A DNA stretch of 29,264 nucleotides from a virus, in IMG/VR virus record IMGVR_UViG_3300048672_000155, positions 1-29,264 of that record; one strand, given 5' to 3'. Of the stretch, positions 22,393 to 29,264 are shown one piece after another. The position numbers and the translations under genes were made by a program. The notes under the pieces were generated by a model, which was not told where the DNA came from, did not search any database, and was given only the letters and a program-made list of their open reading frames with translations. How positions within the stretch are numbered: the first letter of the stretch is position 1; every line of letters starts with the position of its first letter.

Positions 22393-23298
22393 ATGAAGAG
22401 TTTTGAATCTTTTTATATGATTAATGAAGGATATGGATGGGATACTTTTTTAGGTAGTCTCACTGTCGATATTACTTCTGATATTATACGATTTAAACAG
22501 ATAGACGAGAAGACTTATAAAACAGGAACTAAATATCTAAGTCAATTAAAAAATATTAACAGATCATTTAAAGTGGATAATAAATATTTTGGAGTAACTA
22601 AGGCATTTAAAACTAACGACAAAAATAGTAAAGTGATTGATAGTAGTTATGAGTTAAAAAAACTGTATTCTAAAGTAAATGAAATATGCGCTTTTTATAC
22701 CAACACAGGAAATGGAATTATTGGTGGTAAAGGGAAAATCTATTTCTTTATACTCGAAGGAAAAAATGAGCCGTATTATTTTATAGCAATTGACAAGGCT
22801 TTCTATAATTCTACAAAGATTACAGAGAGTGATATTATTAAAAAGATAAATGGTAATGAAGACAATAAAAAAATATCATCGAGTTCAGAAATAGATCAAA
22901 AAGAACCAGAGATAGCGAAGCCAAAGAATTATGGATATTTTGATATAACTTCTGATGATTATGATGATATTGATAAAAAGTTAATGAGTAGAGATTTTAA
23001 GAAGTATATAGATAGAGAAGTTATTAAAAATTCTTGGGGATCTGGTTTTGAATATGTTATAGAAAAAGAGAGAGAAGGTGTCAAGAGAAGTGGTAAAGTT
23101 TGGCTATTAAAATCGAGCAATAAAGATTTAAAAATTCCTGTGATGATATTCGATGGAGTTAAAAGTTTTCATTTGCTTTATAATATGGGCGTTTTTCTTG
23201 ATTTGGAATTAGGAGTGGGTAATAACAAGAAGATTTTACACGGAGTAGAACAAATTAATTGGCGATCAGAGAGTCCTTCAGAAATGACAAATGATTAA
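22393..23298 (+). CDS. late protein with capsid-targeting-like N-terminus, unknown function
   Basis: The 301-residue protein begins MKSFESFYMINEGYGWDTFL; residues 1-12 fit the capsid-targeting pattern, with I-N-E/G as a prohead-protease site. A domain of about 120 residues (LKKLYSKVNEICAFYTNTGN, then KGKIYFFILEGKNEPYYFIA) is followed by a charged linker near 155-175 and a second domain (FKKYIDREVIKNSWGSGFEY, then SFHLLYNMGVFLDLELGVGN). I do not recognise either. ATG 22393 after ATAGGA is preferred to an in-frame upstream start at 22378, because it gives the conserved-looking N-terminus. If cleaved and packaged, it would be one of the larger internal proteins. Confidence 0.65.
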   Translation: MKSFESFYMINEGYGWDTFLGSLTVDITSDIIRFKQIDEKTYKTGTKYLSQLKNINRSFKVDNKYFGVTKAFKTNDKNSKVIDSSYELKKLYSKVNEICAFYTNTGNGIIGGKGKIYFFILEGKNEPYYFIAIDKAFYNSTKITESDIIKKINGNEDNKKISSSSEIDQKEPEIAKPKNYGYFDITSDDYDDIDKKLMSRDFKKYIDREVIKNSWGSGFEYVIEKEREGVKRSGKVWLLKSSNKDLKIPVMIFDGVKSFHLLYNMGVFLDLELGVGNNKKILHGVEQINWRSESPSEMTND

Positions 23299-23323
23299 TA
23301 CACAATGTTAAAGGAGAATTGAA

Positions 23324-24127
23324 ATGGCTAAGATGGTTGATATTGAAGAAACAACTGCTAAGGTTCAAGAAGTTATTCCAGAAAAGACCGTAGTTTCAAA
23401 AGACAATTATTACGTTATTAAAGGTTTGCCGAGTGGTGGTAAGTTCTATCCACAAGGTACAGAGATAATGGGTAGGCCGTTGAAGGTTTTGGAAGTCAAA
23501 CAACTGTCGGCTATTAATGAAGATAACGCGGATAATATAATCAACAGTATCCTTCGTAAATCTGTAAAAGGTTTGCCAATTGATGATATTCTAATTGCTG
23601 ACAAACTCTTTATTATGTTTTGGTTGAGGACTAATACTTACAGGGAATCTAATTATATCTTGAATTATAAATGCGGAACGTGTAAAGAAGAAGTATCATA
23701 CGAATTTCTTTTAGAGAATCTTGGTATTAAAAATGTTCCTGATACTTTTTCTATTGAGCGGCTAACTTTTAAATTGAAGGGAAACCAAGATGAGATTAAG
23801 TTTGGCTTTCCTACAATCAAACAAGAGCGGGTTGCTGATGAATTTAAAAATAACGCTTCATATATAAACAACATTGATACAGATATTGTTGGTTTGTGTG
23901 TTCTTATAAAGTCTATTAACGGTGAATCAAAATCAATGTTGGAGAAGTACAATTATATTATTAGTTTAGATCCTAGTGACTATGCTTACTTGATCTCCTA
24001 TATTAACAAGTGGAGTTTTGGTATTGATCCTATAGTTAATGCCACTTGTAAGAATTGTGGGGGTGTGTCCTTGATGGGCGTGTCGTTTCAAGGAGATTTC
24101 TGGATTCCCTCGATTTGCATTGACTGA
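23324..24127 (+). CDS. 26: baseplate hub / hub-assembly protein (T4 gp26-like) with zinc ribbon
   Basis: The 267-residue protein contains the recognisable T4-type baseplate segment IKGLPSGGKFYPQGTEIMGR, then EVKQLSAINEDNADNIINSI, and RLTFKLKGNQDEIKFGFPTI. Two CxxC pairs, CGTC (about residue 123) and CKNC (about 241), should bind one zinc. Proteins of this family help build the central hub and precede the tape-measure gene in many T4-like and Mu-like phages. AAAGGAG (23310-23316) precedes ATG 23324. Its 3' end overlaps the next small gene by eight bases. Family placement is good; naming it gp26 rather than a general tape-measure chaperone is less certain. Confidence 0.78.
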   Translation: MAKMVDIEETTAKVQEVIPEKTVVSKDNYYVIKGLPSGGKFYPQGTEIMGRPLKVLEVKQLSAINEDNADNIINSILRKSVKGLPIDDILIADKLFIMFWLRTNTYRESNYILNYKCGTCKEEVSYEFLLENLGIKNVPDTFSIERLTFKLKGNQDEIKFGFPTIKQERVADEFKNNASYINNIDTDIVGLCVLIKSINGESKSMLEKYNYIISLDPSDYAYLISYINKWSFGIDPIVNATCKNCGGVSLMGVSFQGDFWIPSICID

Positions 24128-24308
24128 TATATATGAGATGGGGTTTACACTTGGTTATAATTTCAAGTGTTCCCCTAGCTCTTTTGACGATGTTGATTTC
24201 TTTGAATTTCTTTGGATGTTTGAGAGATTAGGTAAACAGAAAGATCAAGAGAATAAAGATAGACAAAGTAACCCTAGCGGAACATCTTTAGAGACTTTAA
24301 TGAGGTAA
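24120..24308 (+). CDS. small hub or tape-measure chaperone, probably gp51-like
   Basis: This short protein (62 residues from TTG 24120, 56 from ATG 24138) has FSSFD-type acidic residues followed by FFEFLWMFERLGKQKDQEN, a pattern common in the small tail-assembly chaperones encoded just before tape-measure genes. Neither start has a strong ribosome site; overlap with the preceding gene suggests translational coupling. The frame is +1 relative to the upstream gene, so a fusion by ribosomal frameshift, as in many tail chaperone pairs, is conceivable, but no convincing slip site was seen. It ends two bases before the next ATG. Confidence 0.65.
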   Translation: MTDIYEMGFTLGYNFKCSPSSFDDVDFFEFLWMFERLGKQKDQENKDRQSNPSGTSLETLMR

Positions 24309-24310
24309 CA

Positions 24311-25957
24311 ATGGTCGAAGAAAAAACAGTACAAGAGCTTACAAAATCTATAAATATTCTTAATAGTTCTGCACAATCAATTATTAAGTCTAAGGCTAAT
24401 TTATTTCCATCCGCTCAAACTGCTCAAACACAAAATCCCACAACAACTGAAGGAACCTCTCGCTTTGTAAAAAAAGTTGATACATCTGAGAGTTTTTATA
24501 AGAGAAGTTTAGGATCGATGAGAGAACTAATAAACATCGAGAAGACAAAGCAGAGAGATTGGGGCAAAGGAGCTTCAGGATTAGGTAAACTTCTTGCTCT
24601 TGGTGGATTGATAGGCTACTTATTAACAGGCAAACAAGAGCTTCTGGGGGCGGTTATAAAGGGTTTTGAAAAGGCGTTTGTGCTTCCAATAGTTAAGGTA
24701 TTTGATGTAGTTCTTATGAAGGTTGCCGGATCACTTTTAAAATATCTTCCTAAAGTTGGTGGTAAAGTTGCCAGTGTTGGAAGTAAGGTTGTGAGCGGTG
24801 GAGCAAAAATATTAGAGAAGGTTGGAGTTATTGGAGCTAAAAAAGTAACAGAAAAAGTAGGTGCTAAGGTTATAGAGGAAGGTGCTGAAGTTGTTGCTAA
24901 AGGTGCAGGAAAATCTCTAATAAAAATTGGTGGTAAATTAGGTATTAAAGGATTGGCTAAGATTCCAATTCTGGGTACTATATTGGGGCCGATTGTGGGT
25001 ATTAAATTTGCTATGGATCGTTGGAAAAAAGGTGATAAATTTGGAGCATTAGGAGAACTTGCTTCTGGTTTGGCTACTATGATCCCTGGGGCTGGTACTT
25101 TTATATCTTTAGGAATTGATGCTTTACTTGCGGTTAGAGATGTCTTAGGTAAAGCTCCAGAACAGAAGAATCAATTTTCCGATGCTTCTCCTTCTGGTAC
25201 TAAAATGGCTGGAGATTTTATAAACAGAAGCAAACGTAAACCTAAAAATGCTGGTGGTTTTGTGGGAAAGTTGACAGGTGGTTGGTCGATGTTTCCAACA
25301 GATTTTGATGCTGGTGTCAATCCTTCTAATGATGTCTATATGCGTGGTATGTCTCCTTTTGCTTTGGCTGATAGATACGTTGATGTGGCTGATTTGAATA
25401 GTGATGTTAGAAGTAATTTAGAGGGAATGGCAAGTGATTATTTTGCTATGACAGGTAAAAAACTTCCAATAGATTCTGCATTTAGAAGTCACGATCAACA
25501 AGTTAAGTTATATAATGATGCTTTACTTACAGGTGATCCTAATAAAATAGCAATGGTAGCAAAGCCCGGAAACTCTCGTCATGAATTTGGAAGAGCGGTT
25601 GATATTCGTTCCGATAATGCTAATGAGTTGGAAAGATTAGGATTATTAAAGAAGTGGAAGTTTGAGCGACCTTTGATGAATCCTTCCAAGAAACCATTTG
25701 AACCGTGGCATGTGGAACCAATTGGAAATAGACAACAAGGCGATAATGTTCAACAAGCAGAAATAATAAATACTGATGCGATAAAGAAGAATGATTTTAT
25801 GTCTACTTTGATGAAGATACAGACAAACGATAAAGGTGGTGTTGATCTTCAGGTTTTGATAGAGGCGACAAGAGAGAATGGTTTCATGATTAAAAAGGCG
25901 ATAGAGGGAATTAAGATGAACAATCGCCAAACGGTTTCAGTTTCTTCAGCAGGATAA
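24311..25957 (+). CDS. tape-measure/hub protein with C-terminal M15 (VanY-like) peptidase
   Basis: The 548-residue protein sits where the T4 hub/tape-measure gene (gp29, 590 residues) is expected. Residues 1-80 are helical. Residues 88-275 are Gly/Ala/Val-rich with hydrophobic stretches (LLALGGLIGYLL; LGTILGPIVGIKFAM; ATMIPGAGTFISLG) typical of tape-measure membrane-active regions. Residues 350-470 are a zinc peptidase of the VanY/L-Ala-D-Glu type: SAFRSHDQQVKLYN, SRHEFGRAVDI (His424, Asp431) and EPWHVEP (catalytic Glu464, ligand His467). The enzyme would cut peptidoglycan cross-links as the tail crosses the cell wall. The peptidase call is very strong; the tape-measure role is from position and composition. 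GAGG precedes ATG 24311. Confidence 0.88.
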   Translation: MVEEKTVQELTKSINILNSSAQSIIKSKANLFPSAQTAQTQNPTTTEGTSRFVKKVDTSESFYKRSLGSMRELINIEKTKQRDWGKGASGLGKLLALGGLIGYLLTGKQELLGAVIKGFEKAFVLPIVKVFDVVLMKVAGSLLKYLPKVGGKVASVGSKVVSGGAKILEKVGVIGAKKVTEKVGAKVIEEGAEVVAKGAGKSLIKIGGKLGIKGLAKIPILGTILGPIVGIKFAMDRWKKGDKFGALGELASGLATMIPGAGTFISLGIDALLAVRDVLGKAPEQKNQFSDASPSGTKMAGDFINRSKRKPKNAGGFVGKLTGGWSMFPTDFDAGVNPSNDVYMRGMSPFALADRYVDVADLNSDVRSNLEGMASDYFAMTGKKLPIDSAFRSHDQQVKLYNDALLTGDPNKIAMVAKPGNSRHEFGRAVDIRSDNANELERLGLLKKWKFERPLMNPSKKPFEPWHVEPIGNRQQGDNVQQAEIINTDAIKKNDFMSTLMKIQTNDKGGVDLQVLIEATRENGFMIKKAIEGIKMNNRQTVSVSSAG

Positions 25958-25963
25958 ATAAAA

Positions 25964-26896
25964 ATGGCATTAGGAAAATCTATATTTCATAAAGAAAGTT
26001 ATTCAAACGCTATTGACAAATCAAAGGGAGGGCAGTATGGTATCAAATTTTATGTTAATACTGCCGGAGGAATTACCAATAATAGATCAACTACAATTGA
26101 AGGAATTTTAAAAGAGTCTATAAAATGGGGAGTAAATGCCACTTGGGATGCTGCAGGTTTGAATGGTGTTATAAGTGCTATCGCTTCTAGTAATCCTGTT
26201 TTAGATACTATTGATAAAGGTTTAGATTTTATGAATGGTGTTACTGGAAGAAGTTTTACCAACACCGGAATATTTACAAGGAAGTTCTATAGTCAGAGTG
26301 GCGATTTAAAAATTTCTCCTTCGTTTAGAGTGATGGATTTTAACAATGAAGGTCTCCCTGTTTCTGCTGCTTTGATATTTTCTTCTCTTTGTATTCCTAA
26401 AAAGAATGGTCAAAGTTTAAATATATTACCCGATTCTGCTGCTAATACTGCAAAAGAGGGAGTAGATAACCTGAAGAATGCTGCTTTAAAAATAACGGCT
26501 CCTACCGATTCTGGTGGGGCAGATAAAGAAAGCAATACAGAAAATAGTAAAGGTATTATTCCTAATGTTGTAAATGCCCTTTCTGACCAAGCTAAAGATA
26601 CTATAGATGTTTTTAGAAATCAAAAAGCCAATTGGTCTGTATCTCCTTCAACGGTTGATATAGATATTGGTGGTTGGTTATCTATTACTGATATGGTTTT
26701 GACAGATGTTGGTGTTGAATTTTCTATGGAGACATCTGTAAACGGCCCGATATATGCAGACTTTAATTTAACATTGGTGACAAGAGAGAATCTAGTTTTA
26801 AATGAAGATGGCACAATGGATCAAATTTCTATGAGCGGTTTGAGTACATTAGATAAAAATAATACTGGTAGAGTCTCATATGGCAAGGTAGGTTAA
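25964..26896 (+). CDS. baseplate tail-tube cap/initiator (gp48-like)
   Basis: The 310-residue protein resembles the T4 proteins that cap the baseplate and start tube growth (gp48/gp54). Its C-terminal part, VSPSTVDIDIGGWLSITDMV, then VGVEFSMETSVNGPIYADFN and LTLVTRENLVLNED, is the characteristic strand set. The middle is Ser/Asn/Lys-rich (SGGADKESNTENSKG). It begins seven bases after the preceding stop, lying between the tape measure and gp53 as baseplate genes do. gp54 remains an alternative identity. No Shine-Dalgarno of note is present, only a GGATAAATA stretch. Confidence 0.7.
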   Translation: MALGKSIFHKESYSNAIDKSKGGQYGIKFYVNTAGGITNNRSTTIEGILKESIKWGVNATWDAAGLNGVISAIASSNPVLDTIDKGLDFMNGVTGRSFTNTGIFTRKFYSQSGDLKISPSFRVMDFNNEGLPVSAALIFSSLCIPKKNGQSLNILPDSAANTAKEGVDNLKNAALKITAPTDSGGADKESNTENSKGIIPNVVNALSDQAKDTIDVFRNQKANWSVSPSTVDIDIGGWLSITDMVLTDVGVEFSMETSVNGPIYADFNLTLVTRENLVLNEDGTMDQISMSGLSTLDKNNTGRVSYGKVG

Positions 26897-26898
26897 TA

Positions 26899-27219
26899 AT
26901 GGCTAGATTTACAAGAACAAATTTTTATCCTAAAGTTATTGTAGATGGCATCGAAGAGTGTGATCTGCTTAATAACTTTTTTAATAGAGCGTTTAAGATT
27001 CAAAGAGATGTTGGCTTTTATACTCTTAGACAACAAGATATATATCGCCCTGACTTACTTAGCTATAAATTTTACGGTACTCCTGATCTTTGGTGGATTC
27101 TTTACAAATTCAACAAGATAGAAGATGTTTGGAATGATCTTGAAGTTGGCAAAGTAATTCAAGTTCCCGATAGAGCGGACATAGAAGATTTTTATTCAGA
27201 AGCCCAAAAATTAAAGTAA
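26899..27219 (+). CDS. 53: baseplate wedge protein (T4 gp53-like)
   Basis: This 106-residue protein is a short gp53 homologue; gp53 joins baseplate wedges into the hexagon around the hub. Diagnostic are YRPDLLSYKFYGTPDLWWIL (residues 49-68) and the LysM-like end GKVIQVPDRADIEDF, both seen in the family. T4 gp53 has 196 residues, so this is the reduced core form common outside enterobacterial T4-like phages. ATG 26899 follows AAGGTAGG, two bases after the previous stop. Confidence 0.9.
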   Translation: MARFTRTNFYPKVIVDGIEECDLLNNFFNRAFKIQRDVGFYTLRQQDIYRPDLLSYKFYGTPDLWWILYKFNKIEDVWNDLEVGKVIQVPDRADIEDFYSEAQKLK

Positions 27220-27258
27220 AACCCAACAAGTTAAAAATTATTCCACATAGGTTAATAA

Positions 27259-28476
27259 ATGGCAAATTCTGTTCCACAAGGTAAGAATCAACAAGACCTA
27301 TCAAAGAATCGTAATTTCTTTTGTAAATTATCTATTGGTGGTATAGATATTAACCCCATGATGATTGGATCTATTGTTGTGAGAGAATGGGTATTTGATA
27401 TATTGCCTAGATTGGAATTGACTCTTTCTGATGATGGAACTCTTTTTGAAGTATTTAATTTAAAAGATCAGACATTAATACACGTTGAACTTTCTAAAAC
27501 TGATTCTATGGTTGGTGGAATTGTTGCTGACTTTACTTTAGATAATTGGAGTGTTGATACTATTACAGGAAACTCTCAATATATTTTTACCATTAACGCT
27601 CTATTAGAAACAAAAAACAATTCTTTTTTCTATCCTGTTAAAACCAGATCATTTAAAAAGAAGACATCTATTGCTGCATTGGAACAAATAGGCAATGAAG
27701 CTGGAATGAAAGTTGTTAAGGCTCCACAAATTAGTTCTCAAGATTCTATGACTTGGTTGCAGATTAATATAAATAACTTTGACATGATTAAGCATATTAG
27801 AAAAAGAGCAAATGTCAATAATGATGCTTTACTTACTTATGTTTCTGTTGACAATAAATTTCATATTACTTCTATTAAAAACGAATCAGAAAAAGACAAG
27901 TCAATAGTAGCAAGATTTGATTTAAAGAACGCTAGCGCAGATGTATTTAAAAACGCCGCCGATGAAAAAATTATATGGTTCAATGGATATAAATTAGATA
28001 ACATTCAAGGATACTATAATAAAAATACTGGTTATGGTTTGGAATATACTTACTATGATCTTAAAAATAATAAGAAGAAAAATACAGGAACACCATACCA
28101 TCCATTCACAAAACATCACGATCAAGATGACAAGAATAATGTAGACTCTGTGAACTTTGGTATGTTGACTGATAATGTCTTTGATAATTATATAACAGCA
28201 CAAATAAATAATAAGTTTTTAAGAAGTATAACATTTGGTCAGCGTTTGGCTCTCTCTATTAATTCTATATATGATGTTAAGTTGATGGATAAAGTCAGTG
28301 TTATTCTTCCATCAATTATTAAAAAAGATGAGATAAATGCGATATACAGTGGCAATTATTTAGTTTGTGGTGTTATATACTCTGCTACTTCTGAAGGTAT
28401 GTTTAAAAAGGAAATAAGCCTACATAGGAACGGATACAATGATAGTTCCTTCAAAGTTAAAAAAAATGATAAATAG
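27259..28476 (+). CDS. 27: baseplate central hub protein (T4 gp27-like)
   Basis: The 405-residue protein matches the size and placement of gp27 (391 residues), the trimeric hub that holds the spike protein and connects to the tube. The N-terminal domain (IGGIDINPMMIGSIVVREWV, LPRLELTLSDDGTLFE) and a central part with KTSIAALEQIGNEAGMKVVK, SMTWLQININNFDMIKHIRK and KRANVNNDALLTYVSVDNKF are typical of gp27/GpD-type hubs, as is QRLALSINSIYDVKLMDKVS near the C-terminus. The stop codon TAG is part of a late promoter. ATG 27259 follows ATAGG. The gene lies directly before the OB-fold spike protein, which is its known partner. Confidence 0.82.
   Translation: MANSVPQGKNQQDLSKNRNFFCKLSIGGIDINPMMIGSIVVREWVFDILPRLELTLSDDGTLFEVFNLKDQTLIHVELSKTDSMVGGIVADFTLDNWSVDTITGNSQYIFTINALLETKNNSFFYPVKTRSFKKKTSIAALEQIGNEAGMKVVKAPQISSQDSMTWLQININNFDMIKHIRKRANVNNDALLTYVSVDNKFHITSIKNESEKDKSIVARFDLKNASADVFKNAADEKIIWFNGYKLDNIQGYYNKNTGYGLEYTYYDLKNNKKKNTGTPYHPFTKHHDQDDKNNVDSVNFGMLTDNVFDNYITAQINNKFLRSITFGQRLALSINSIYDVKLMDKVSVILPSIIKKDEINAIYSGNYLVCGVIYSATSEGMFKKEISLHRNGYNDSSFKVKKNDK
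28468..28475 (+). promoter_or_regulatory. late promoter embedded in the end of the hub gene
   Basis: AAAATGATAAATAGTTCTA; the last codons of the hub gene (Asn-Asp-Lys-stop) are read from the promoter itself. It serves the spike gene at 28505. Confidence 0.78.
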
Positions 28477-28504
28477 TTCTACAAGTTCATAAAGGAGAAT
28501 AACT

Positions 28505-29164
28505 TTGAACGGTCATACAGAAAATCCAAGAACAAAATTTAATACGCCAATAGATGAACTTCAAAAAGAATTTCTCAATGATGATTTTAAAGATGATTAT
28601 AGAGAATTTTTTACAGGGAAGGTTGTCAATAATAAAGATCCTGAGAAGTTGGGAAGATGTCGAATAAGAGTTTATAATTTGTTTGATATTTCTATTCCTG
28701 ATAGTGATCTTCCTTGGGCTATTCCTGATATGTCGTTTGTCGGAAGTAAAGTTGGATCGTTTATTGTACCGCCAGTTGATGCTTTGGTTAATGTTTATTT
28801 TGACAGAGGAGATATTTATTGTCCTCGATATACTACTAAAGTTGTTGATAAAAGTAATCTACCAAAAGAGCGATTAAAAAACTATCCAAATAATATGGTT
28901 TTTTATGAAAGCGATAATGGAGATTTTTTTACGGTTGATAGATTGACAGGAGTTACAAAATTTAAACATCGGTCGGGAACTTCTATAAAAATTAATATTG
29001 ATGGTAGTTTGGATATTAATGCAAGAGTGATTAGTATAAAGGGTAGCGAAGAGAGTCCTATTGGTGGTGGTTTTGTGGCTCCAAGTTCCGGGCCATTTTG
29101 CTCTTTACCTGTATGTTTATTAACAGGCGCGCCACATACGGGATTCAAAGCAATTAATACATAG
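28505..29164 (+). CDS. 5: baseplate spike/hub OB-fold protein (T4 gp5-like, no lysozyme domain)
   Basis: The 219-residue protein begins with an acidic region and then an OB-fold like that of gp5 N-termini: FFTGKVVNNKDPEKLGRCRI followed by RVYNLFD, LPWAIPDMSFVGSKVGSFIV, PPVDALVNVYFDRGDIYCPR. Residues 140-190 (YESDNGDFFTVDRLTGVTKF, then HRSGTSIKINIDGSLDINAR) form a short beta-repeat like the gp5 needle. The lysozyme domain of T4 gp5 is absent; the tape-measure protein carries a peptidase instead. TTG 28505 is supported by AAAGGAG (28491-28497), with no suitable ATG upstream. A sharp tip protein, if present, is downstream of the window. Confidence 0.85.
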   Translation: MNGHTENPRTKFNTPIDELQKEFLNDDFKDDYREFFTGKVVNNKDPEKLGRCRIRVYNLFDISIPDSDLPWAIPDMSFVGSKVGSFIVPPVDALVNVYFDRGDIYCPRYTTKVVDKSNLPKERLKNYPNNMVFYESDNGDFFTVDRLTGVTKFKHRSGTSIKINIDGSLDINARVISIKGSEESPIGGGFVAPSSGPFCSLPVCLLTGAPHTGFKAINT

Positions 29165-29174
29165 GATAAATATA

Positions 29175-29264
29175 ATGTTTGATGGTAAAACAATAATTTG
29201 TAAACACTGCAGTAAAGAATATATAAGAATAAAGGGTGTTGGTGGTTATACTTTTTGTTCTAAA
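29175..29264 (+). CDS. start of a small zinc-ribbon protein, truncated by the window edge
   Basis: An open frame from ATG 29175 gives MFDGKTIICKHCSKEYIRIK and continues to the end with a further Cys (TFCSK). The CxxC plus downstream Cys suggests a zinc ribbon or a start of an HNH/zinc-knuckle protein. It begins ten bases after the previous stop. Only 30 residues are visible, so no function can be given. Confidence 0.5.
   Translation, partial: MFDGKTIICKHCSKEYIRIKGVGGYTFCSK

Noticed and set aside
24100-24127. Ribosomal +1 frameshift fusing the gp26-like protein with the next small gene
   Set aside because: The only possible slip is at CCC-T and no stimulating structure was seen; overlap and coupling explain the arrangement.
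25953-25960. GATAAATA before the gp48-like gene as a late promoter
   Set aside because: It lies four bases before the ATG, so transcription would begin at or after the start codon, and the AAAAT/GTTTTA flanks are missing.
28505-29164. Lysozyme domain in the gp5-like spike protein
   Set aside because: The protein is only 219 residues and goes from the OB-fold to a short beta-repeat with no lysozyme-like segment between.
29165-29172. GATAAATA before the last partial gene as a late promoter
   Set aside because: The box ends three bases before the ATG and lacks the extended context.

Overview
The window is about 29 kb of an AT-rich genome (roughly one third G+C by eye) with essentially every gene on the + strand, tightly packed and often overlapping by 1-4 bases (ATGA, TAATG). 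Gene content is the virion morphogenesis module of a contractile-tailed phage of the T4 superfamily: prohead protease (gp21), scaffold (gp22), major capsid protein (gp23), tail sheath stabiliser (gp15), small and large terminase (gp16, gp17), sheath (gp18), tube (gp19) and relatives, then baseplate and hub genes (gp26-like, tape-measure-like, gp48-like, gp53, gp27-like, gp5-like). The host cannot be read from the sequence. Nothing resembling tRNA, CRISPR or an insertion sequence was seen.

Layout. 1-700: end of an HNH homing endonuclease. 741-5619: capsid block gp21 - large protein with repeated protease-site linkers - gp22 - gp23, each with its own late promoter, closed by a strong terminator at 5654-5690. 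5695-10424: accessory island with its own sigma70-like promoter, a late promoter, a compact pseudoknotted leader RNA, two overlapping zinc-ribbon-repeat nucleases and a GNAT-methyltransferase fusion. 10492-14423: small late proteins of unknown function, several with an N-terminus like the T4 capsid-targeting peptide, plus gp15 and gp16. 14430-17152: terminase large subunit divided between two overlapping genes by a split intein that carries a GIY-YIG endonuclease. 17213-21119: sheath and three tail-tube-fold proteins in tandem. 21158-29164: two unknown virion proteins, then hub, tape-measure and baseplate genes. 29175-end: start of a small zinc-ribbon protein.

How it works together. A motif close to AAAATGATAAATAGTTTTA recurs before most transcription blocks and is the equivalent of the T4 late promoter TATAAATA. 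The gp21 protease should cut after (L/I)-X-E; such sites occur in gp23 (L-R-E/A at residue 53), at the N-termini of several small proteins, and repeatedly inside the 572-residue protein between gp21 and gp22, suggesting a polyprotein that is packaged into the prohead and diced there.

Most noteworthy: (1) the TerL split intein with a 31-residue N-fragment and a GIY-YIG/NUMOD3 endonuclease on the C-fragment; (2) the apparent prohead-protease polyprotein; (3) a family of candidate internal head proteins, one with a Cys-His-Asp enzyme signature; (4) a roughly 104-nt pseudoknotted RNA starting where the late promoter should initiate; (5) a GNAT-DNA methyltransferase fusion. The portal gene (gp20) is not between gp19 and gp21, so the order differs from T4.
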